Assembly (NCBI GenBank): GCA_037143575.1
Contig: JBAWYM010000065.1
Coordinates: forward strand, 1-6,606
Reading direction: 5' to 3'
DNA from: JBAWYM01 sp037143575
GTDB taxonomy: Bacteria > Patescibacteriota > Gracilibacteria > Peribacterales > Peribacteraceae
DNA: 6,606 bases
In this document: piece after piece, positions 1 through 6,200 of the stretch
Numbering within the stretch: position 1 is the first letter of the stretch
Layout of the letters: every line of letters begins with the position of its first letter
The notes under the pieces: model-generated
The model's input: only the letters and a program-made list of their open reading frames with translations
What the model was told of the DNA's origin: nothing
Databases searched by the model: none
Made by a program: the position numbers and the translations under genes

Positions 1-38
1 GTCTGCCACTTCGGCACACGGTTTAACCCACGGGTCGT

Positions 39-605
39 ATGACTACTCTTGTCCCATCGTCGGAGGATACCTCCGTCTACGAACTCTGCCTCCTCTTCCC
101 CGCGAATCTCGCGCAGAAGGATGCGCAGACTCTGGAAAAGGAAATACACGCCCTCTTCGAAGAAGCCGGCGGTAAGCTTATGCTGAAGGACCACTGGGGT
201 CTTCGCGGTCTTGCCTATCCGATCAAGAAGCAGACGGAAGGTCATTTCCTCGTCGCCTACTACGATCTCGCTCCCACCAAGCTCAAGGAAATCGATCGTC
301 AGCTGCGCATTCTCCCCAACGTCCTGCGCCACATGTTTGTGAAGCCGCCGAAGGGGTACGAAGTCGTGAAGTACTCCGAGCGCTTCCTCGAGTGGCGCAA
401 GGAACAGTCGACTGCCGTGGAGACGGAGCGCAAGGATACGGAGCAGCGTCTACAGAAGAAGGTCGCCGATCGTGCACGAGTGCAAGCCAAGCGCGCCGAT
501 GCGCAGAAGGCCAAGAAGCCCGAAGTTCCTCGCAAGGCCGCTTCCGGCGCGGAGATCGGCCAGAAACTCGATCAGCTCATTTCCGATGACACTATCGGAC
601 TCTGA
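39..605 (+). CDS. rpsF: 30S ribosomal protein S6 (bS6) with long C-terminal extension
   Basis: Ribosomal protein S6 binds S18 and 16S rRNA on the platform of the small subunit. The S6 fold covers about residues 14-107: it opens with YELCLLFPANL, has the central LRGLAYPIKK and GHFLVAYYDL strands, and ends with the VLRHMFVK strand, all typical of the family. At 188 residues it is far longer than the usual 95-135. Residues 108-188 form a highly charged Lys/Arg/Glu/Ala-rich tail, probably helical, that ends in a more ordered segment (AEIGQKLDQLISDDTIGL). The ATG at 39 is the only convenient start before the conserved fold. No Shine-Dalgarno sequence precedes it. The stop is followed 72 bases later by rpsR in the same direction, so the two are probably co-transcribed. 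The family is certain; the role of the tail is unknown. Confidence 0.94.
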   Translation: MTTLVPSSEDTSVYELCLLFPANLAQKDAQTLEKEIHALFEEAGGKLMLKDHWGLRGLAYPIKKQTEGHFLVAYYDLAPTKLKEIDRQLRILPNVLRHMFVKPPKGYEVVKYSERFLEWRKEQSTAVETERKDTEQRLQKKVADRARVQAKRADAQKAKKPEVPRKAASGAEIGQKLDQLISDDTIGL

Positions 606-606
606 G

Positions 607-671
607 CCCCTTCCCTCTAACCCCCCTGCCCCGCGAAGCCCGAAGGGCGAAGTGGGGTCCCCCTTCCCTCT
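607..671. repeat. GC-rich hairpin flanked by 12-bp direct repeats
   Basis: Most of the rpsF-rpsR spacer is a compact inverted repeat. The outer stem pairs CCCCGC (629-634) with GTGGGG (652-657, one G-U pair). A symmetric internal loop has GAA on each side (635-637 and 649-651). The inner stem pairs GCCC (638-641) with GGGC (645-648) and is closed by a GAA triloop. The sequence CCCCTTCCCTCT occurs exactly on both sides, at 607-618 and 660-671. No U-run follows, so it is not a standard intrinsic terminator. It may be a small inserted repeat, or an RNA element affecting the rpsF/rpsR transcript. The structure is read directly; the function is not known. Confidence 0.7.
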
Positions 672-677
672 CACTCT

Positions 678-908
678 ATGGACCAGAAGCAACCCCGCAC
701 CGACCCCCGCACGAAGCAATGTCCCTTCTGCGGCAAGAAGACGAAGTACATCGACTACAAGGACTACCCCACCCTCAAGCCCTTCATGGACTACTTCGGC
801 AATATCATGAACCGCTACTACTCCGGCCTCTGCCTGAAGCACCAGAAAATGCTCAAGAGCGCGGTGGAACGGGCACGGTTCATGGGAATGGTGGCGTATC
901 GGAAATGA
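678..908 (+). CDS. rpsR: 30S ribosomal protein S18 (bS18), zinc-binding type
   Basis: S18 pairs with S6 on the 30S platform and contacts 16S rRNA. The 76-residue product has the family signatures CPFC (15-18), IDYKDYPTLKPF (25-36), GLCLKHQKML (50-59) and the basic helix VERARFMGM near the end. Cys15, Cys18, Cys52 and His55 together form a CxxC...CxxH set, as in the zinc-binding (C+) form of S18. The usual PRR before the TG.C..HQ motif is replaced by NRY. The start ATG at 678 gives the expected length and N-terminus. Its leader is pyrimidine-rich (CCTTCCCTCTCACTCT) with no Shine-Dalgarno sequence. It probably shares a transcript with rpsF. In many bacteria ssb lies between these two genes, but here it is absent. 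A long palindrome starts on the base after its stop codon. Confidence 0.95.
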   Translation: MDQKQPRTDPRTKQCPFCGKKTKYIDYKDYPTLKPFMDYFGNIMNRYYSGLCLKHQKMLKSAVERARFMGMVAYRK

Positions 909-997
909 GGTTGTAAAAGCTGAAAAGGTTGAAAAGGTTGTAAAGGTTCTCGTAATGAACTTTTACAACCCTTATAACTCTTACAACTTTTAGAACC
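909..997. repeat. Long palindrome of ~9-base words (GGTTGTAAA family)
   Basis: Two arms of 41 bases (909-949 and 957-997) face each other around a 7-base loop. Aligned without any gap, 32 of 41 positions match, and three of the mismatches would be G-U pairs in RNA. The left arm is a run of related words: GGTTGTAAAA, GCTGAAAA, GGTTGAAAA, GGTTGTAAA, GGTTC. It begins directly after the rpsR stop and ends about 20 bases before the yebC promoter. It could end the rpsF-rpsR transcript, but the stem is AT-rich. A second member of the same family lies at 6440-6537, with a degenerate half at 3163-3208, so it is a dispersed repeat and not only a local terminator. Confidence 0.82.
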
Positions 998-1018
998 TTT
1001 CAAATGCAAAAACCCGCT

Positions 1019-1047
1019 TTGAGCATTGAGCGACGATCGAGTAAAAT
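1019..1047 (+). promoter_or_regulatory. Sigma70-type promoter for a leaderless yebC mRNA
   Basis: TTGAGC at 1019-1024 and TAAAAT at 1042-1047 are separated by exactly 17 bases, matching the -35 and -10 elements of a housekeeping promoter (4/6 and 5/6). Counting the normal six-base discriminator from the -10 box puts the start of transcription at 1054, the A of the yebC ATG. The mRNA would therefore have no 5' leader. This agrees with the lack of a Shine-Dalgarno sequence. It is a prediction from spacing and has not been measured. Confidence 0.6.
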
Positions 1048-1053
1048 CATCGT

Positions 1054-1797
1054 ATGTCTGGACACTCCAAATGGGCCAACATCAAGGTGAAGAAAACCGC
1101 GATGGATGCGAAGCGCGGAAAAATCTTCACACGCCATGCGCGCCTCATTGAGATCGTTGCGCGCAATGGCGGTGATCCGGATATGAACCCCGGGCTGCGT
1201 ACGGCGATCGACAATGCCAAGGCCGAGGGTGTGCCGAATGCGAACATTGAACGCGCGATCAAAAAGGGTACAGGGGAATTGAAGGGCGAACAGATGGAAC
1301 TGGTGATGTACGCGGCCTACGGGCCGGGCAACGTCGCCATGGTCATCGAATGCCTGACGGATAACAAGAACCGGACACTGGGGAATATCCGCTCCATTCT
1401 CGAGCGGCGCGGCGCGCGATGGACCGAATCCGGCTCTGTCCTGTGGATGTTCCGGCAGGTGGGCATCGTCGTGGGACACAAAGAGGGAGCGAAAGAGAGC
1501 GAGGAACTGGAACTGAAATTGATCGACGCCGGAGCGGAAGATCTGAGTTTCTCGGAGGACGGCACCATCGAAGTCCAGACGAACCTCACGCACTGGACGA
1601 AGGTCCGCGACGTGTTCAAGGCAGAAGGCTTCGCAATCCCTACAGCCGGCCTGAAGTTCGTCTCGGACCAAAAGGCCCCGATCACCGATGCCGCGACCTT
1701 CGAGAGCCTTACGAACCTGATTGAGGCGATTGAAGAAGACGAGGATGTGTCAGAGATTCATACGAACGCGGATATTGCGGAAGGGATCGGGGAGTAA
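1054..1797 (+). CDS. yebC: YebC/PmpR (TACO1) family protein
   Basis: Members of this family are cytoplasmic proteins described both as DNA-binding transcription regulators (PmpR, YebC) and as ribosome-associated factors that help translate proline-rich stretches (YebC2, mitochondrial TACO1). The 247-residue product has the usual length and order of motifs: MSGHSKWANIKVKKTAMDAK at the N-terminus, GGDPDMNPGLR (39-49), PNANIERAIKKGTGE (61-75), YGPGNVA (89-95), LTDNKNRT (101-108), SGSVLWMF (126-133) and an acidic C-terminal end. The common HRKAAQDAK is VKKTAMDAK here, and the usual GG before the SGSV motif is changed, so it is a divergent member. The start is fixed by the conserved MSGHSKW and by the promoter that appears to fire at the ATG. 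Which activity applies here cannot be told from the sequence; the nearby ribosomal genes are in keeping with a translation role. Confidence 0.97.
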   Translation: MSGHSKWANIKVKKTAMDAKRGKIFTRHARLIEIVARNGGDPDMNPGLRTAIDNAKAEGVPNANIERAIKKGTGELKGEQMELVMYAAYGPGNVAMVIECLTDNKNRTLGNIRSILERRGARWTESGSVLWMFRQVGIVVGHKEGAKESEELELKLIDAGAEDLSFSEDGTIEVQTNLTHWTKVRDVFKAEGFAIPTAGLKFVSDQKAPITDAATFESLTNLIEAIEEDEDVSEIHTNADIAEGIGE

Positions 1798-1884
1798 TAT
1801 TTGCGATTTGAAGATTTGCGAATTGCGATTGCTCGACAATTTCACGGTTCAATCGCAATTCGCAAATGATGAAATCGTAAATAT
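1797..1884. repeat. Long palindrome of TTGCGAATTGCGATTG-type words
   Basis: The arms 1797-1831 and 1850-1884 pair over 35 positions without a gap. The inner 18 base pairs are perfect (1814-1831 with 1850-1867), and the whole stem has 31 matches plus one G-U pair. The loop has 18 bases (1832-1849). The stem starts on the last base of the yebC stop codon. The arms repeat words such as TTGCGATTT, TTGCGAA and TTGCGAT. The word sequence is unlike the GGTTGTAA family, but the design is the same: short words in tandem, mirrored around a short loop. It could act as the yebC terminator, although no U-run follows. Confidence 0.82.
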
Positions 1885-1915
1885 CAGGGAACTATCCCGT
1901 GAACCCCTCGTGATG

Positions 1916-1921
1916 TATACT
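1916..1921 (+). promoter_or_regulatory. -10 box (TATACT) for a leaderless Nudix-like gene
   Basis: TATACT matches the -10 consensus at 5 of 6 positions and is preceded directly by TG. A six-base discriminator would place the first transcribed base at 1928, the A of an ATG, the same geometry as at yebC. No convincing -35 hexamer is seen 16-18 bases upstream. Confidence 0.45.
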
Positions 1922-1927
1922 GTCATG

Positions 1928-2485
1928 ATGCCCCCAAAGAAGCAGAGCATCGGCCTCCTCACCATGCTGCAAACTCCGGAAGGCGAACGCCTCGCCGTGG
2001 TGCACATCCGGGGAAACCACAATCCCGAAACCGGACGGCCGGAGTCTTTCGCCGGATGCGCACAGGTGACGGTCCACGGAGGAGCACACGCAGATGAGGG
2101 TCTTCTCACAGCACTCGGTCGGGAAGTGGACGAGGAATTCCGCGAGATGCTCCGGGAAGCGGGGATCGATCATCTGCCGGAACGCCTCAGCGCACGCTCT
2201 CTTGCGACCACATCCAGACTCAAGCTCCTGACGACCGGCGATAACGGTCATGAGCAAGTTCGCACGTTGGGGTACCTCATTCGCGATCCCATTTTCCTGA
2301 TGACGATCCAGCCCTTGCTGAAAACCGGCTCCCTCAAGCTCCTGCGCGAAGCCGACCTCAGCCGCATCCGGATTCTGGATCCGAAGAATGCACGGCAACA
2401 AATGAATCTTAGTGGCGAAATCGCAATGTTCCGCGATGAGCTCGAGGCGCTGCGCGTGGCGTTCCGTGAAACCTTCGGGGTGTGA
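1928..2485 (+). CDS. Nudix-like protein, substrate unknown
   Basis: The 185-residue soluble protein carries a recognisable Nudix box at residues 51-70. Gly51, Glu57, Arg65-Glu66, Val67 and Glu69-Glu70 fit GX5EX7REUXEE, the helix that binds metal in hydrolases of nucleoside diphosphates linked to another group. The last part of the consensus (XGU) is not met: Arg72 and Glu73 stand where Gly and a hydrophobic residue are expected. The preceding strand FAGCAQVTVHGG and the early strand RLAVVHI also fit the fold. No membrane segment is seen. The start at 1928 is chosen because the TATACT box places transcription there. In-frame ATGs at 1925 and 1913 are possible, but the latter lies upstream of the -10 box. 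The gene converges on the next one with only 21 bases between stop codons. Family assignment rests on this motif alone; the activity is unproven. Confidence 0.8.
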   Translation: MPPKKQSIGLLTMLQTPEGERLAVVHIRGNHNPETGRPESFAGCAQVTVHGGAHADEGLLTALGREVDEEFREMLREAGIDHLPERLSARSLATTSRLKLLTTGDNGHEQVRTLGYLIRDPIFLMTIQPLLKTGSLKLLREADLSRIRILDPKNARQQMNLSGEIAMFRDELEALRVAFRETFGV

Positions 2486-2506
2486 GACGGAGCAAACTCT
2501 GCGAAA

Positions 2507-2896
2507 TTAAGCAGCGCGCGTTTCAGGAGTATCGATTTTCTCAGGTCCGGTTCCAGCAGCGAGCGGCAGTAAAGAATCTGCTATTTCTCCATGATTAAAA
2601 CGATACTCCGACGCTTTCAGCCCCAATTCTCCTGATGTGCGAGTCAGAAAATCATCGACTGCGACACCAACGGAATCACTCAAATCCTTGATCTGGTTGC
2701 GAACGCACTCTATTTGCCCGTGCAGTCCCCGATAAATACTGAGGAACTGAGTATCAGCTCCATACCCCAAGCGCAGCGCCTGCTGAGTCGATCTGGCGAT
2801 GTCAAAAATAGTGCGCGATAATGCCGGATGCGTGGGGAGCGTCTGCCCGTAGAGCTCTCTCGCCTGTCCTTCCAGAGATGTCTCTGATGTGCTCAT
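2507..2896 (-). CDS. Small soluble protein of unknown function
   Basis: I do not recognise this 129-residue product. It has no signal peptide or membrane segment. Much of residues 23-90 looks helical, with segments such as LSRTIFDIARSTQQALRLG and LHGQIECVRNQIKDL. The ends are polar and probably flexible, with a Pro/Thr/Ala-rich C-terminus. It has a single Cys (64). The reading frame is open for 67 more codons upstream. The ATG at 2896 is preferred because a TATACT box sits 32 bases before it, which would exclude the longer start, and because the upstream translation looks non-biological. Base composition is somewhat more AT-rich than its neighbours. No Shine-Dalgarno sequence is present. It could be a recently acquired or lineage-specific gene; a chance open frame is not fully excluded. 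Confidence 0.65.
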   Translation of the reverse strand: MSTSETSLEGQARELYGQTLPTHPALSRTIFDIARSTQQALRLGYGADTQFLSIYRGLHGQIECVRNQIKDLSDSVGVAVDDFLTRTSGELGLKASEYRFNHGEIADSLLPLAAGTGPEKIDTPETRAA

Positions 2897-2928
2897 ACAG
2901 AAATGAGGGAAGGAAATTGGGAGAACGC

Positions 2929-2934
2929 AGTATA
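2929..2934 (-). promoter_or_regulatory. -10 box (TATACT) for the small unknown gene
   Basis: On the minus strand the hexamer reads TATACT (5/6 to consensus). It predicts transcription from about 2922 and a leader of about 26 bases that is rich in C and T before the ATG at 2896. No good -35 hexamer is visible. Confidence 0.4.
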
Positions 2935-3162
2935 ACCGAGCTTTGGCAAAGTCATCCCCCAAAGGTGGCTGAACTACGCATGAACGTCGAAGATAATTCC
3001 TGGATTGAAGAAACGGAGGCAGATGAAAGTTCGGATATGAGCAATAGCGAAGCAATACCTGAATCATATATTCACGGAACCTCTGAAAAATTGGCAAATG
3101 TCATGTGGTTCGACACGGCTCACCATGACAGGCTTAAGTTTTTCAGAGTTCCATTTGTTTTC

Positions 3163-3208
3163 GTTCCTTTCAGGCTTCTACAACCTCTTCCAAACCTTTT
3201 CAACCTCA
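3163..3208. repeat. Degenerate half-copy of the GGTTG-word repeat
   Basis: Read on the minus strand, immediately after the PBP stop, the sequence runs GAGGTTGAAAAGGTTTGG, then AAGAGGTTGTAGAAG. These are the same words as in the palindromes at 909-997 and 6440-6537. The mirrored arm is missing or too decayed to recognise, so no strong hairpin forms. It is the third occurrence of the family in the window and, with 6440-6537, it flanks the PBP gene. Confidence 0.55.
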
Positions 3209-6200
3209 TCATTGCACTTCGATCGTCACGACATCCTCCGTCGTCTTCCCTGAGAGATCGGTCGCTACTGTGCGAATACGGTACGTCCCGGGAAGCACAG
3301 AAAGGGCATAGGAAAGCTCAAAGGGTTCGCGCGGCCTCGTGGTGAGGAGGACGGAATCCAGATAGAACTGGATGTACTTGAGTGTGCCTGCGGCATCATT
3401 GACTGTGGCACGGAGCTCCACCAGAGAACCCTTCGCAAACGTCTGCCCGTTCTGCGGAGAAGTCATCTGCACGTCGATGCCTTCCTTCGCTTCGCCGAAC
3501 TGGAAGCGCACGGTCTGGGTGACGGCATTGTAGAATGCGTCCGTAACCGTCATGGCGAAAGTGTGCATACCGGTTTTCTCGATGGAACGGGGAATGCGCA
3601 GAGGCGGATCGAAGGGCTCAGTCATCACGACCTGAATGATCTTATCGTCGACGCTGTAGCGCACCTCGCGAATCGTGGAGCCAACGGTTGCCGAGAATTT
3701 CGGCCGGAACGCGGGATAGGTCACCGTTCCATTCTCGGAAGGAACCATAATCTGTAGGGTCGGCTTGGTCAGACGTCCAGGGGTAAGTGAAGGATCACAC
3801 CGCTGCGTGGGGGCGACCGGAAGCGGCAGAAGAGAACCGGAGTGGCTGGGACTGGAATCCCACGAGACCATCTGATCCTTCACCCAGTCCTGCACACCCT
3901 GCTCCCACGATGGCCAGCGATCACCGAGGAGAGAAGTGGGCACGAGGAAGCTTCCGGAGGATTGCGCTTCCACAGGACAAGCAGGAGAAGCGAGAAGACC
4001 GCTCACTCTATCCACGACGAGGGAAGCACAGGCGGGATCTTCTTTGGTTGGCGGACGCTCTTCGAGAAAAACATCAGGGCGGCGCAGCTCCACGGGAGTA
4101 CACGCCGTGGGGAGCTCTCCCGAGAGGAGGGAAACCTGGACTTGGACGATGCCGGGCGGAACGGCAAACGCCGTTTTGGGCGATGGGATGAGCCGGTGTG
4201 ATCTCTCCATGAATTCCTTCCAGAGCGCGCTCGATGTATTGAGCCCGTCGCCCTTGTCGAAGAGCGCAGAGCTGTCGGCATTGCCGGACCAGACTCCGGC
4301 GACGAGATTGGGGGTGAAGCCGAGAATCCAGGCATTGTCGGGCTTGCGGAGCTTGCAGGTATTCTTGTCCTTCCACTCGAGGCACTTGTTACTCGTCCCC
4401 GTCTTGGCTGCAGTCTCGTAGCCATTCACCGTTAGCTGATTCCGCCAGTAATCCGTGGGACGCGCGGAGGAGTCGCTGAGGATCGAGGTGATCTGATAGG
4501 CGATGCGCGGATCGAGGGCCTGGCGCTCGCCTTTGCCGACATCGGGGGCATAGAGGAGATTGCCCGTACGGTCTTCCACCCGCAGAATCGTCACCATCGG
4601 CCGGTACACACCACCACCCGCAATACTCGCGTAGGCCTGCACCATTTCGGTGAGCGGCGTCTCGGCGGCACCCAAAGCCAGCGGCCATCCGTAGTCGAAG
4701 GATCCTGAGCCTGTCGTAACTTTACTGCGCTTCTGAAGGAGCGGAGACGGTGCCCCGAGGTCACTCGCGAGCTGCAGAATGGGCGCTTCGCCGCCGGCGA
4801 GGAAAAAGGCTTTCGCCGCGGGAATATTCCGCGATGCCCCCAGAGCCTGCCGGATCGTCATCAGTCCCATGTACTTGCCGTCGTAATCCATCGGCTGGTC
4901 CGCACCGATCTTCGTCGGGACATCGTAGAGGACGGTGGCAGGGGTATAGCCCTGCTGAAATGCCGCAGCGTAAACAATGGGTTTGAAGCTGGATCCCGGC
5001 TGACGGGGAGCGCGCGCCATATCGATTTTGCCGCCGTTGGAGACATCGCTGTAATCGGAATTGCCGACGTAGGCGAGGACTTGGCGCGTGGCAGGATCGA
5101 GAGCAACGAGGGCGATATTGTTGGCTCCGAAGCGCTTCAAAACATCCTCACGATGATTGGCGACCACCTTCTCGGCGATCTCCTGCATCTTCCAATCCAG
5201 AGTGGTGGTGACCTTCAGTCCTCCATGCTCGAGGAGCCCTTTATCCGTCTGTGTGCCGAGCAAATCCGTCAGCTGATCGCGCACACTCAGGACGAAATGC
5301 GCCGCACGAATCTGATCCCGGAGCGGCTGAAACTTCAGCGTGTCGATTTCCGTGAGTGCCTGCAATCGCTGCCCCTCGGTAATGAACCCCTGATCCTGCA
5401 TATTCCGCAGAACCTGGTCCGTACGTCCGCCGATGTACACCGTCGTCGAACCGGTGCCAATGTACGCTCCGAGAAGGCCAATGGTGACAGCGACATCCGG
5501 AATTTGCGCTGCAGTGGTGATCTTTCCCCGAAGCACATCCTGATACACCGCTGCTGTCACGGTCGTATGTTGATGAATGCCATAGGGACTGAAGTACGTG
5601 GGACGCTGCGGGATACTGGCGAGGACCGCAGACTTGGCCAGCGTAAGCCCGGAAGCTGATGCCGCGAAGTACCGCTCACTCGCCTGCTCGATGCCGTAGG
5701 CGTTCTGCCCGAATGGAATCCAGTTGAGGTAGAGCTCCAGGATCTGATCCTTGGAGAAGCGCGATTCCATCTCACACCCCAGGACGATTTCCTTCAATTT
5801 GCGGCTGAGGACATTCTCCTGCTTGAGCTCGAGAGCGGTGCGTGCGAGCTGGCGTGTGAGTGTGGAAGCCCCACCGCCTGTACCGAGGTGAAAAGCGGCA
5901 CGCGCGAATGCCCGAATATCCAGACATCCGCGATCGTAGAACCGCTTATCCTCGATGGAGATGATCGCCTTTTTCATGGCATCCGGAATGCGATTGCCCG
6001 GGACGTAGGTGCGATCCTGCTCCGAGAAGAGCCGGTAGAGCTCGATACCGTTGCGATCGGTGATGACCGTACTCTGCGGCGCGAAGAGACTCTTGGGATC
6101 ACTGATATCCGGGAGCGTCATCCAGAGGTAGCCGATGTACAGAAGGATCAGGACAAACACCCCTCCCCCTGCCCGGAGCAGAAAGCGCTTCCACCCTTTT

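Larger units (their letters stand above)
2897..3208. other. 312-base AT-rich spacer without a supported gene
   Basis: This gap lies between the start of the unknown gene and the stop of the PBP gene, which read in the same direction. It holds the probable promoter of the unknown gene near its left end and a degenerate GGTTG-type repeat at its right end. A + strand frame from the ATG at 2980 gives about 55 protein-like, acidic residues. It has no ribosome site and runs on into the antisense of the PBP gene as low-complexity sequence, so I do not call it a gene. No clear RNA gene or terminator is seen. Confidence 0.6.

Noticed and set aside
1..17. Minus strand reads TGCCGAAGTGGCAGAC, resembling the 5' part of a leucine tRNA
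   Set aside because: Only about 16 bases are visible, and the positions expected to form the D-arm do not fit well in either register. It needs the sequence to the left.
909..997. CRISPR array
   Set aside because: The words are 8-10 bases with no spacers and the arrangement is a palindrome, not evenly spaced direct repeats of 24-40 bases.
1721..1927. Upstream extension of the Nudix-like frame to 1721
   Set aside because: It overlaps the end of yebC and translates straight through the palindrome. The TATACT box and the family domain both place the start near 1928.
2897..3097. Longer start (3097) for the small minus-strand gene
   Set aside because: The added 67 residues look like translated non-coding DNA and would include the probable -10 box.
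2821..3345. 174-codon + strand frame
   Set aside because: It overlaps the start of the unknown gene and the antisense of the PBP end, and its second half is low-complexity. The acidic stretch after 2980 is mildly protein-like but unsupported.
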